Origin: an uncultured Erythrobacter sp.
GTDB taxonomy: Bacteria > Pseudomonadota > Alphaproteobacteria > Sphingomonadales > Sphingomonadaceae
Reading direction: 5' to 3'
Assembly (NCBI GenBank): GCA_947488755.1
Contig: CANLAD010000001.1
Location: forward strand, 2,179,501 to 2,243,500
Length of the DNA: 64,000 nucleotides
This document shows, in pieces, positions 43,147 to 51,866 of this stretch. The position numbers and the translations under genes were made by a program. Below the pieces are notes generated by a model, which saw only the letters and a list, made by a program, of their open reading frames with translations, ran no database searches and was not told where the DNA came from. Positions within the stretch are counted from its first letter, which is position 1. Every line of letters starts with the position of its first letter.

Positions 43147-44021
43147 CAGGGTTTTTTCCAGTCGCGCGCGATTTCTCGAATATCTAGCTCCTCGAAGCAG
43201 CTTTCGTGCAAGACGATCGTTACGTCCTTTGGGAGACGGGCATTGCTATTCGTGGCAAAGTCTACCAGCGCCAAGACGAGCAACCGCAGTAGATTTTGTG
43301 GCTCAAGCTTCACGCCTGACTGGCCATTACCGAATAGCGGCATGGCCAATGGCTCACCATTCCCATGGTCATGTACGAACTGAAGTCCCTGCCTCAGGGC
43401 GGTCCACAGCCTAGGAACGTCGCTGGACGCTTTCGACGTATTCGGGTCGGTGTTGGCCATAGCCATGAGGAAGACGGTGTGAGATCCGTTTGGCACGGAA
43501 ACAGTGGTTCCTATTGGAAAAGCCTTGTTCGGCTCAATTGTGCGAGCCGTCGGCGAGGCCACCGCACCTGCAGCCGCCAACGCGGGTTCCACTGCGGCGC
43601 GGAATGACTCAGCGCTCCCGTTGAAGTTCCGGACAATGAGCTGCCCGTGGACTGTGTTCTTCGACACAGGAGCGCCAAGTTCACCGTCGAAGAACTCGTT
43701 CACTCCGATAAGCAAGTTCGCATCTTGAGCAAAAATGTCCGAGTATTTGAGCGTGATCTTCGTGTCCGTATTAGGCACCTTGAACGACACTGACCCTGGC
43801 TCAAAGACATATGCCAGAAACACGAAGACAAACAGGATTGCCATGGCAACCAGATATTCGGTGCCTTGTCCATCAAGCGCTGATTTCGCGCTCGTACTGG
43901 CTGCCGTAAGCACCTCGGTGATTGTCCACACAGCACCGACAGCAGCCAATCCATTGCGCAGCCCGTTACCCCAACGCCGCTGCACTCCGAGGACAATGGA
44001 TTTAATTGGATGATTCGCCAT
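43146..44021 (-). CDS. thsA: Thoeris ThsA, membrane Macro-domain effector (type II)
   Basis: Starting at ATG 44021 gives 291 aa. Two membrane helices occupy residues about 20-75 (GAVWTITEVLTAAS and YLVAMAILFVFVFLAYVF). A Macro-type domain follows, with VNEFFDGEL, SKNTVHGQLIVRN and AMANTD near the start of strands, and PLFGNGQSGV as a glycine-rich loop. In type II Thoeris this domain binds the ADP-ribose signal and the membrane part then damages the cell envelope. An upstream frame to 44084 lacks a ribosome-binding site. The ThsA-ThsB order supports the pair call. Confidence 0.82.
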   Translation of the reverse strand: MANHPIKSIVLGVQRRWGNGLRNGLAAVGAVWTITEVLTAASTSAKSALDGQGTEYLVAMAILFVFVFLAYVFEPGSVSFKVPNTDTKITLKYSDIFAQDANLLIGVNEFFDGELGAPVSKNTVHGQLIVRNFNGSAESFRAAVEPALAAAGAVASPTARTIEPNKAFPIGTTVSVPNGSHTVFLMAMANTDPNTSKASSDVPRLWTALRQGLQFVHDHGNGEPLAMPLFGNGQSGVKLEPQNLLRLLVLALVDFATNSNARLPKDVTIVLHESCFEELDIREIARDWKKP

Positions 44022-44227
44022 ATTGTAGAATAGAATGGCGAGTGCGCCCCTCCGCAGCAATCTGTTCGATGAAGGCATCCACAACGTCTGTTAGAGGGGC
44101 GGGGATCGAACCCAAGGTGCGGTTGGAATAGGATGCGCGCTTACGAAAGACCGCTTTCGAGCATCCAGCCTCGAAACTGCCATAACTGTATCAGGGGCAA
44201 AAAAATTGCGCCCATATCACTTTACGA

Positions 44228-45430
44228 TCAGCGGCTCGCTTCGCGTTGTCGAAGCTCATCAAGGAAGTCGCTCCACCATTGCGCCATCTTCACGCGTTCA
44301 TCCCAGTAGTTTCCGCGATTATAGACCCCTCGAATTGCGTTGCTGTCACCGTGAGCCAGTGCCCGCTCAATCGCGTCGGGGTGCCAGAGGCCGCTTTCGT
44401 TGAGCATGGTCGAGGCCGTCGAGCGCAGACCATGTGCCGTCACTTCATCCTTGGTGAACCCCATACGCCGGAATGCCGCGTTGATAGTATTCTCGCTCAT
44501 GGGACGTTGGCGCGTATGGAACGCCGGGAAGATGTAGCCCTTGCTGCCGGTAATCGATTTCAGCTCTCGAAACAGTTCCAACACCTGCCGTGATAGCGGC
44601 ACCACATGGGTCCGCCGCGCCTTCATCTTGCCTTCCGGAATTGTCCAGGTGGCCTTGTCCCAATCGATCTCGTTCCACTCGCCATGGCGAAGCTCACCGG
44701 GCCGCACAAAGACATGTGGTGCAATCTTCAGGGCGAATTTGGTGGCGGGATAGCATTCGAAGTCATCGATAGCGCGAAGTAGCCCGCCCAACTTCTCGGG
44801 CTCAAGGATCGCCGCGTAGTGCCGCGCTCTTGGCGTGACCAGTGCTCCTTGTAGGATCGATGTTGGATCGGTTTGGCATTGTCCAAGCGCGGCTCCATAC
44901 CGGAACACCCGGCTTGCGAAGGATCGGCACTTCTTCGCGGTTTCGAGATTGCCTTTGGCTTCGAGTTTCTTGAGCGCCGCCAGCATCAACTGCGGGTCAA
45001 CGTCGTTGATTGGCATATTGCCGATTGCAGGCTTGAGCAGATCAAGGAACCAGCGCGCCTTGCGCAGCGTGGCCTCCGCTCGACCTTCCGGTACCATCTT
45101 CTCATCGATGTACTTATTGGCGATGACCTCGAAGGTGTTTTCCGCACCCAGCTTGATCCTGGCCTTCTTGCACTTACGCTCCAGCATCGGATCGATGCCA
45201 TCGGAAACCTTGAGCCGCGCCCGGTCGCGAAGCTGGCGCGCTTGCGACAAGCTTATCTCAGGAAACGCTCCAATGGGCAGCTTCTTTTCCTTCCCGGCGA
45301 AGCGGTACTTGAAATACCAGAGCTTGGAGCCGTTCGGCTTCACCAGAAGCAGCAGCCCCCGCGAGTCGTATTTCTTGTACGACTTTTCGGCAGCCCGGAA
45401 GCCTTTGATTTCCTGCACATTGAGGCTCAT
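44228..45430 (-). CDS. P4-type tyrosine site-specific integrase (element B)
   Basis: This is a 400-aa integrase beside the intact tRNA gene. The DUF4102 N-terminal domain (DSRGLLLLV, GAFPEISLSQAR) is followed by the catalytic domain: RPGELR, HGLRSTAS and the RGVYNRG Tyr segment. It shares long stretches with the integrase at 21041-22264, so the two elements probably use the same or a very similar att site. GGGGCCT/AGGCCCC repeats at 45430-45505 lie near its start. The gene ends inside the element, as expected for an insertion at the 3' end of a tRNA. Confidence 0.92.
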   Translation of the reverse strand: MSLNVQEIKGFRAAEKSYKKYDSRGLLLLVKPNGSKLWYFKYRFAGKEKKLPIGAFPEISLSQARQLRDRARLKVSDGIDPMLERKCKKARIKLGAENTFEVIANKYIDEKMVPEGRAEATLRKARWFLDLLKPAIGNMPINDVDPQLMLAALKKLEAKGNLETAKKCRSFASRVFRYGAALGQCQTDPTSILQGALVTPRARHYAAILEPEKLGGLLRAIDDFECYPATKFALKIAPHVFVRPGELRHGEWNEIDWDKATWTIPEGKMKARRTHVVPLSRQVLELFRELKSITGSKGYIFPAFHTRQRPMSENTINAAFRRMGFTKDEVTAHGLRSTASTMLNESGLWHPDAIERALAHGDSNAIRGVYNRGNYWDERVKMAQWWSDFLDELRQREASR

Positions 45431-45599
45431 TTGGGGGCCTCACTTTTTTGGAAGTTGGGGCCTTTCGACCTGGAGCCCCCAGCCGAGGCCCCCACAGACG
45501 TTGGAACAAAGCGGAACAAAACAAGACCTCGCTTTCTGCGTTAGAGGCCAAGAATGGCAGAATTCCGCCATTTCTGCAATGCTTTGGAACGTTCTGATG

Positions 45600-45632
45600 A
45601 GAACAAATGGTGCCCAGAAGAGGACTCGAACC
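45600..45632. repeat. Attachment-site repeat (att) at the tRNA-Leu gene
   Basis: These 33 bases match 22422-22454 exactly and cover the 3' end of the tRNA-Leu gene, including CCA. Together the two copies border element B. The intact tRNA 5' part on the right shows that this is the chromosome-proximal side. Confidence 0.9.
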
Positions 45633-45694
45633 TCCACATCCTTGCGAATACTAGCACCTGAAGCTAGCGCGTCTACCAATTCCGCCATCTGGGC
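45608..45694 (-). tRNA. tRNA-Leu(CAG)
   Basis: The minus strand folds as a complete class II tRNA of 87 nt. The acceptor GCCCAGA pairs with TCTGGGC, followed by A and an encoded CCA. The D-arm contains GGTAGACGCG. The anticodon loop is TTCAGGT on a CTAGC/GCTAG stem, giving anticodon CAG for Leu. The T-arm holds GGTTCGAGTCC. It is the integration target of the two elements. Confidence 0.95.
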
Positions 45695-45902
45695 ACACGC
45701 GGCGAGCGTCGTCGATGTGGCTCGCCGGGTAGGCGCGGGCCAATAGCGGGTGGGCAGCGGCGCTGTCAACGCGAAACGTCAACGCGAAACCTCGCCCGCC
45801 GATCGCACAGCCGGGGCTTGCGCGTGCTTGCCTCGCGCTGTGGATTGACGCATTGGGGCCGCACGCCCGCCCTACCCCGATTGCCTTTGCAAGAGACCCG
45901 CA

Positions 45903-46907
45903 ATGTTCTCGACCTCCAAGCTGTCCGATGCCGTCGTCACCGTGTTCGGCGGAGGTGGTTTCATTGGCAATTACGTTGCGCAGGAACTGCTGCGGCGAGG
46001 CGCGCGGGTGCGGATCGCAAGCCGCAATCCGGATAAGGCCTTTGCCCTCAAACCGCTCGCGGATCTCGGCCAACTGCAATTCGCGCGCTGCGACATCACG
46101 AAGGATGAAAGCGTCGCCGCCGTACTTGAAGGCGCGACCCATGTGGTCAATCTGGTCGGCGCATTCGACGGCAATCTCATTGCGCTGATGGGCGAGGCAC
46201 CGGGCCGCATGGCGCGCATTGCGAAGAACAGCGGTGCGCAAGCCTTCGTGCATCTCAGCGCCATCGGGGCCGACGCGGATTCGCAGGTTGATTATGCCAA
46301 GGCGAAAGCGCTGGGCGAGGAGCGGGTTCGCGAAGGCTTTCCCGAAGCGACGATCCTGCGACCCTCGATCGTGTTCGGGAAGGACGACGACTTCCTCAAC
46401 ATGTTCGCCGGGCTGATCGAGACGCTGCCGTTCCTGCCGGTCTTCGGCCCGGAGGCACAGCTCCAGCTCGTCTATGTCGACGACGTTGCCGAAGCGGTGA
46501 TGGTCGCGCTGACCAAGCCGGAGCAGCATGGCGGGCATCTCTACGAGCTTGGCGGGCCGGAAAAGCTGACGATGATGGAGATCAATCAGCGGATCGCCGC
46601 GGCACAGGGACGCAAGCGGCGCTTCATCGCGATGCCGGACGGGCTCTCCTCTGCATTCGCGGCGATGCCGGGCACGCCGATGAGCAAGGACCAGTGGGCG
46701 CTGCTCCAGCCCGGCAGCACGGTTTCGGGCGAGCACCGCACCTTCGCCGACCTGGGCATCGATCCGCGCCCGCTCGGCCTGTTTCTCGACAAGTGGATGA
46801 CGCGCTATCGCAAGTTCGGGCGCTTTGGCCTCAGCAATGAGCGCAACAAGGAGCGTGAGACGCGCGGTGTGAAGGCACCGGAAACCGGGGCCGGTTCGAA
46901 GGTCTGA
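45903..46907 (+). CDS. NAD(P)-binding NDUFA9-like complex I-associated protein
   Basis: This 334-aa protein has a short-chain dehydrogenase/epimerase fold. The nucleotide-binding loop is VFGGGGFIGNYV near the N-terminus, and a VHLSAIGAD strand follows. In alphaproteobacteria this family (NDUFA9-like) often associates with respiratory complex I or quinone metabolism. It is the first core gene right of the tRNA. No operon partner is close by; the next gene is read in the opposite direction. Confidence 0.83.
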   Translation: MFSTSKLSDAVVTVFGGGGFIGNYVAQELLRRGARVRIASRNPDKAFALKPLADLGQLQFARCDITKDESVAAVLEGATHVVNLVGAFDGNLIALMGEAPGRMARIAKNSGAQAFVHLSAIGADADSQVDYAKAKALGEERVREGFPEATILRPSIVFGKDDDFLNMFAGLIETLPFLPVFGPEAQLQLVYVDDVAEAVMVALTKPEQHGGHLYELGGPEKLTMMEINQRIAAAQGRKRRFIAMPDGLSSAFAAMPGTPMSKDQWALLQPGSTVSGEHRTFADLGIDPRPLGLFLDKWMTRYRKFGRFGLSNERNKERETRGVKAPETGAGSKV

Positions 46908-47164
46908 CGCGCTTCGCGAGCAAGTCGGTGGACACACAGGCCGGGTTTGCGCCAAACTTCGCGGCTTGTGTAAAACCTTGGAATTGCCTGCGAAATGGCG
47001 AAGAAGGTTCGGACGTGGTGTGACCTCTCGTTTTCGCGCGCCGACAGGATGCGAGCAAGTGGTCACATGGCTGTTTTCACGCGGCAGGACGCAGGGCATG
47101 AAGGCGCCCTATCCGAGGACACCGAAGTAGGAAATCGCTGCCAGCCAAGCTGCGCAGCCGCCTT

Positions 47165-48061
47165 CTACAGGTTCGCCTGATATAGCTGCAGGAGGTCGAC
47201 ATACGCCTGCTCTGCCGCGGGAGCGGTGTAGGCGGGGCTGTCTGGCACGGTCCAGCCGTGGTCGCCGATATAGACATCGACCTTGGCCTCAACGCCCGCA
47301 TTCTCGGCTGCCTCGGCAAAAGTGCGCTTGGCCTGCGGATCGTCGGCATCGTCATCCTGCGCCACCGCGATCAGCAGCGCGGCCTCGACCTCGCCCAGCA
47401 TGTTGTGCGGGCTCTGAGGCTCACCTTCGCGCACCAGTCCGCCACCGTGAAAGCTTGCCGCCGCATCGATCCGGTCCGGCACCGCCGCCGCGCTCCAGAT
47501 CGTGAACGGGCCGCCCATGCAATACCCTTGCGTGCCGATTCCGCGATCGGTGTCCACCGCGTCCTGCCCATCGAGCCAGGCCACCGCAGCGCTCGCATCG
47601 CGGCCGATCGAATCCGCATTCAGCTTTTCGCGCCATGGGCGCACCTGCTGGAAACCGCCGCTATCGGCAAAGCTGGCAAAATCCTCGTACTGCTCACCCG
47701 CGACGTCGCGGTAATAGGGGTTGAGGACGAGCACCGAATAGCCCTTGCTCGCCAGCCTTCGCGCCATGTTGCGCTTGGCCTCGCGAAGGCCTGCAATATC
47801 GGGCCAGAACACGACGCCGGGATGCGCGCCCTCGGCCGGATGGACGAAGAAAGCGTCCATCGTGCCATCGGCTGTGTCGAAGGTGACGCCGCTTTCGGTG
47901 GTGTCGAACGTGTTGTCGTCGCCATCCCCCGCATCGCTCACCACAGCCGGGGAGCATGCCGCGATGGTGCCTGCCGTAATACCGGTCCCCGCCAGCGCGC
48001 CGAACCGCCGCCGGGAGATCGCCTGTTTCGCCCAGCGTTCGAGTTTCGCTTCATCGCACAT
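47165..48061 (-). CDS. Dienelactone hydrolase family protein, Tat-exported
   Basis: A start at ATG 48061 gives 298 aa. The N-terminus has a Tat-like SRRRFGALAG signal, then AACS, possibly a lipoprotein-like site. The alpha/beta hydrolase core shows the nucleophile in GTQGYCMGG, where Cys replaces Ser as in dienelactone hydrolases. Asp and His candidates lie nearer the C-terminus (DDDADDP, GDHGWTV). It would hydrolyse cyclic ester bonds in the periplasm. The start beyond 48061 (to 48196) is less likely because the signal would be buried. Confidence 0.8.
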   Translation of the reverse strand: MCDEAKLERWAKQAISRRRFGALAGTGITAGTIAACSPAVVSDAGDGDDNTFDTTESGVTFDTADGTMDAFFVHPAEGAHPGVVFWPDIAGLREAKRNMARRLASKGYSVLVLNPYYRDVAGEQYEDFASFADSGGFQQVRPWREKLNADSIGRDASAAVAWLDGQDAVDTDRGIGTQGYCMGGPFTIWSAAAVPDRIDAAASFHGGGLVREGEPQSPHNMLGEVEAALLIAVAQDDDADDPQAKRTFAEAAENAGVEAKVDVYIGDHGWTVPDSPAYTAPAAEQAYVDLLQLYQANL

Positions 48062-48171
48062 CGCGCCCGTCCTTCGTTTACCCAGCCCTGTCCCAACGCA
48101 TAGGCGCATGAGTGGGCGATGGACAAGCGCGCGGTGACGGGGCAACATCATGAAAAAACGGAGAGGGATAG

Positions 48172-50340
48172 ATGGCGATGAAAATCTGGGCGACATGCGC
48201 TCTGCTGGCTGGCGCGCTTGTGACGACGGGTTGCGAAGAGGCGTTGGGCGATGCGGGGAGCGAGGGCCGCATCACCGCCGCTGCGCTAACCAATGCAGGG
48301 GCCGACAGCGCCAACTGGATCAGCCACGGGCGGACCTATTCCGAACAGCGCTTCTCCCCGCTGGATCAGATCGACACGGCCAATGTCGACGAGCTCGGCC
48401 TCGCCTGGTTTGCCGATATGGACACCGCCCGCGGGCAGGAGGCGACGCCGCTGGTGATCGATGGGCGGCTCTACCTCACCACCGCATGGAGCAAGGTGAA
48501 GGCGTTCGATGCTGCAACGGGTGAGCTGCTGTGGGCCTACGATCCCGAAGTGCCCGGCGAAACCGCGGTCAAGGCGTGCTGCGACGTGGTGAACCGGGGC
48601 CTTGCCACATGGGGCGATGCACTGTTCCTTGGCACGCTCGACGGGCGGCTGGTGGCACTCGACCGCGACAGCGGCGAAGTGCTGTGGGAAAAGGTGACGG
48701 TCGACCAATCGCAATCCTACACCGTCACCGGCGCGCCGCGCGTGATCGATGGCAAGGTCATCATCGGCAATGGCGGGGCGGAGTTCGGCGTGCGCGGCTA
48801 TGTCGCGGCCTACGATGCGGCGGGTGGCGAGGAACTGTGGCGGTTCTACACCGTGCCTGCGGGCGACGAGGACGCGGACGATCCCGCCTACCTGCAGGAC
48901 GCCGCCGAAACCTGGAACACCGACGTCCTGGCCGGATCCGACGCGATTGGCGGCGGGGGCACGGTGTGGGATTCGATGGCCTACGATCCCGATCTCGACC
49001 TGCTCTACATCGGGGTCGGCAACGGAAGCCCGTGGAACCGCGCCTATCGCTCTCCGGGAGAGGACGGGACGGGCGAAGGCGACAATCTCTACCTGTCCAG
49101 CATCGTCGCGATCCGGCCCGATACGGGCGAGTATGTCTGGCATTACCAGACCACGCCGGGCGAGACGTGGGACTACACCGCCACGCAGCACATCATGCTC
49201 GCCGATATGGAGATCGACGGCGAAATGCGGCAGGTGCTGATGCAGGCGCCGAAGAACGGCTTCTTCTACGTCATCGATCGCGAGACAGGCGAGTTCATCA
49301 GCGCCGAACCATACGTGTCGGTCAATTGGGCCGAGGGCATCGACCCGGACACGGGCCGCCCGATCGAGAACCCGGAAACGCGGGTGGACAAGACCGGCAA
49401 GGCGGCGCTCGTCACACCCGGCGCGCTGGGCGGGCACAACTGGCACCCGATGGCCTATCATCCGGGCGAAAACCTGGTCTTCATCCCCGCCTTCGAGGCG
49501 GGCATGATGTACGCGCCGGAAACCGACTGGAAGCCGGACCGCGCGCGCGGCTTCAATGTCGGGTTCGATCTCGGCGCGGGCGATCTGCCGCCCGACATGG
49601 GCATCCGGCGCGAGGTCGCGGGCACGCTTCGCGGCATGCTGGTCGCGTGGGATCCGGTCGCGCAGCAGCCACGCTGGACCGTAGAGCACGAAGGGCCGTG
49701 GAACGGCGGCGTGCTGGCGACCGGCGGCGGGCTGGTGTTTCAGGGCACGGCGGGCAGCGAGTTCAACGCCTACGATGCGTCCTCCGGCGAGAAGCTTTGG
49801 AGCTTCGCCGCGCAGACCGGGGTGGTCGCACCGCCCGTCACCTATACGGTCGAGGGCGAGCAATATGTCGCGGTGCTGGCCGGATGGGGCGGCGCCTATG
49901 CGCTCAGCGTCGATGGCGATCTGATGGCGAGCAAGGCGCCGGTGCGCAATGTCTCGCGACTGCTGGTGTTCAGGCTCGGCGGCGAGGACGTCCTGCCCGC
50001 CGAGATGGAGCTTGCAAGCCTGCCGCTCGACCCACCTGCCAGCCGTGCTTCGGCGGAGACCATCGCGCTCGGCAAGGCAAAATACGCCCGCTATTGCGCG
50101 GTCTGCCACGCGCCGGGGGCGGTGGGATCGACCGTGCTGCCGGATCTCAGGCGCGCAGGCTCGCTCGGCAATGCGCAAAGCTGGATGGCGGTGGTGCATG
50201 ACGGTCTGCTGAAGGATAACGGCATGGCTGCGTTCTCCGGCTCGCTCAGCCGCGAGGAGATCGAGGCGATCCGCGCCTACGTCATCCACCGCGCGAACGA
50301 GGACAAGGCGATAGAAGGTGAGCGGATCGCGCGGCGCTAA
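48172..50340 (+). CDS. PQQ-dependent dehydrogenase with C-terminal cytochrome c domain
   Basis: This is a 722-aa exported protein. The N-terminus has a lipobox-like LVTTGC, so it may be a lipoprotein. The beta-propeller core shows the paired KACCDVV, a ring-forming adjacent-Cys disulfide typical of PQQ alcohol dehydrogenases, and WDYTAT near 340. Near the C-terminus CAVCH marks a haem c domain, making it a quinohaemoprotein. It would oxidise alcohols or aldehydes and pass electrons to cytochromes. Its stop overlaps the end of the convergent next gene by about 4 bases. Confidence 0.88.
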   Translation: MAMKIWATCALLAGALVTTGCEEALGDAGSEGRITAAALTNAGADSANWISHGRTYSEQRFSPLDQIDTANVDELGLAWFADMDTARGQEATPLVIDGRLYLTTAWSKVKAFDAATGELLWAYDPEVPGETAVKACCDVVNRGLATWGDALFLGTLDGRLVALDRDSGEVLWEKVTVDQSQSYTVTGAPRVIDGKVIIGNGGAEFGVRGYVAAYDAAGGEELWRFYTVPAGDEDADDPAYLQDAAETWNTDVLAGSDAIGGGGTVWDSMAYDPDLDLLYIGVGNGSPWNRAYRSPGEDGTGEGDNLYLSSIVAIRPDTGEYVWHYQTTPGETWDYTATQHIMLADMEIDGEMRQVLMQAPKNGFFYVIDRETGEFISAEPYVSVNWAEGIDPDTGRPIENPETRVDKTGKAALVTPGALGGHNWHPMAYHPGENLVFIPAFEAGMMYAPETDWKPDRARGFNVGFDLGAGDLPPDMGIRREVAGTLRGMLVAWDPVAQQPRWTVEHEGPWNGGVLATGGGLVFQGTAGSEFNAYDASSGEKLWSFAAQTGVVAPPVTYTVEGEQYVAVLAGWGGAYALSVDGDLMASKAPVRNVSRLLVFRLGGEDVLPAEMELASLPLDPPASRASAETIALGKAKYARYCAVCHAPGAVGSTVLPDLRRAGSLGNAQSWMAVVHDGLLKDNGMAAFSGSLSREEIEAIRAYVIHRANEDKAIEGERIARR

Positions 50341-50873
50341 CCGAACACCAAATTACCTAGCAGGCGCCCGGGGATCAGCGTGAAGGCTCCGGCGATCACA
50401 AGGCCCGCGTAAAGCCCGGTCATCACGCCGCGATGCTGCGCGATGTGGCCCCTGCGCGCGAGCCAGATGCCAAGCGGCGCATTCACCAGCGTCCAGACCG
50501 TGAAGATGTGGATGAAGCTGAACCCCGTGCCTGCAATCCCCGCGCCGGGTGCCCGGATGAACGCCGACGCAATCGCGGTCGCCAACATCAGCGCGACCCA
50601 TACCCGTCCCAGCCGACGATGGAGCCGGTCGCCCTTGCGCCGCCACAGGATCACCGGACCCAGCAGCAGCGCGGGCAGAACCGTGGCGAGGTGGATCACC
50701 GTTGGCAGATCGAGCGCGCGCTGCTCGACCGGCGTATCCTGCGAGGCGAAACCGCCCAAGGTCGCGGACAGCACGGTCATCGCGATAGTGATGAGGACCG
50801 TGATCGCACCCGTCACGATCAGAGTGCGATAATTGCGGGTCGGCGGTGACGCGGCGGTCTGTTCGTCTGGCAT
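50337..50873 (-). CDS. DUF2306-like four-helix membrane protein
   Basis: Starting at ATG 50873 gives 178 aa. Four hydrophobic segments are visible (TLIVTGAITVLITIA, LATVLPALLLGPVILW, RVWVALMLATAIA and GLYAGLVIAGAFTLIPG), with a GDRLHRRLGR loop. The family assignment is from the pattern and was not searched. The frame extends further upstream to 51050, but that part is Arg-rich and lacks a ribosome-binding site. It is likely an inner-membrane protein of unknown role. Confidence 0.7.
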   Translation of the reverse strand: MPDEQTAASPPTRNYRTLIVTGAITVLITIAMTVLSATLGGFASQDTPVEQRALDLPTVIHLATVLPALLLGPVILWRRKGDRLHRRLGRVWVALMLATAIASAFIRAPGAGIAGTGFSFIHIFTVWTLVNAPLGIWLARRGHIAQHRGVMTGLYAGLVIAGAFTLIPGRLLGNLVFG

Positions 50874-51053
50874 CGCGGAAGGCCTCTGTTGGTTGGCGCG
50901 GCTCGTGCGAGCGGCTTGTTTCGCTTGGCGTTGCATGTGTAGGATATGGATCATGTTCGTTTTCGAGCGTCCGATTTCGCTCCGCAACGCGGTCTTCGCG
51001 AACCGTCGCGCCAATGCGCAGGTCGTCCATTGGCTGCGCGAAGGGTCCACCCG

Positions 51054-51860
51054 GTGACCTTGCGCAGGCGCGAGCGGGGCCTGGCCGAAATCGGCATCGT
51101 CGCGGCGATTGCGTGCGTGGTGGGGGCAACCGGCATATTCATTCCCGATGAGGCTCCGCTGGGCGCCCGGATGGCGGTGTCGCTTGTCGGGTTCGTCGCC
51201 GCCTGGGCGCTGATGGCGATGCTCTCCATTGTCGGCAAAGCCAGCGCGAGGTTGCTGGGACTGAGCCCGGTGTGGGGCTACGCTTTTGCGGTGCCCGTCG
51301 GGAGCGCGGTGATCGCCTGGGTGGTGCTATGGTCCGGCTTCGGATTGACGGCGGCGATGGGGCCGCGGTTCGCGCAGGTCTGGCCGCAGACCATGCTGAT
51401 CGGCGCTGCGTTCTTCGTCCTGTTCTTCGTTCTGTATTGGCGCGCCGGGCGCAGCGCTGCGGTAACGGCTGGAGCAACGGTGTCGGTCGACGAACCGGTG
51501 TCGGCCGACCGGCAGGACCGTTCGGCGGGCGTGGCCGATACGCCGCTGCACGAGCGTCTGCCGCCCGGCTTCCCCCCGATCCTCGCTCTTTCAGTGGAGG
51601 ACCACTACGTGCGCGCCCACGGCTTTGGCGAAGACGGCGACAGGCGCAGCGAAATGGTGCTCATGCCGCTGGCGGAAGCGGTCAGCCTGATGCCGGACCG
51701 GTCAGGCGAACAGGTACACCGCAGCTGGTGGGTGGCGCGCGCAGCTGTGGAAAGCCACCGCCGCGCAGGCCGTGACCTTCGGCTGGTGCTGGTCGATGGC
51801 ACCGAAGCGCCCGTCAGCCGCGCGATGGTCAAGCCATTGCGCGAGGCAGGCTGGCTTTAA
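51054..51860 (+). CDS. LytTR-domain DNA-binding membrane protein
   Basis: A GTG at 51054 gives 268 aa, with an AAGG ribosome-binding site nearby. Four hydrophobic segments occupy the first 120 residues. The C-terminal 100 residues form a LytTR-type DNA-binding domain: ILALSVEDHYVRAHG, then VHRSWWVARAAV and VSRAMVKPLREAGWL. It would regulate genes in response to a membrane signal. An ATG start at 50946 is possible, but the extra part looks non-coding. Confidence 0.75.
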   Translation: MTLRRRERGLAEIGIVAAIACVVGATGIFIPDEAPLGARMAVSLVGFVAAWALMAMLSIVGKASARLLGLSPVWGYAFAVPVGSAVIAWVVLWSGFGLTAAMGPRFAQVWPQTMLIGAAFFVLFFVLYWRAGRSAAVTAGATVSVDEPVSADRQDRSAGVADTPLHERLPPGFPPILALSVEDHYVRAHGFGEDGDRRSEMVLMPLAEAVSLMPDRSGEQVHRSWWVARAAVESHRRAGRDLRLVLVDGTEAPVSRAMVKPLREAGWL

Positions 51861-51866
51861 GGCGCG

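Larger units (their letters stand above)
22422..45632. mobile_element. Integrative mobilizable element B in tRNA-Leu(CAG)
   Basis: About 23.2 kb bounded by 33-bp direct repeats, with the integrase gene next to the intact tRNA gene at the right end. It has mobilization genes (accessory protein, TraD-like coupling protein, MobF relaxase, candidate oriT) but no mating-pair formation genes. It would therefore need a helper for transfer. The rest is mostly anti-phage and antirestriction cargo. Confidence 0.88.

Noticed and set aside
45507-45520. A fifth LexA box near the integrase of element B
   Set aside because: The GAAC pair is separated by 6 bases, not 7, so it does not match the operator.
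48286-50289. A 667-codon antisense frame
   Set aside because: It lies opposite the PQQ dehydrogenase and contains repetitive low-complexity sequence typical of shadow frames.
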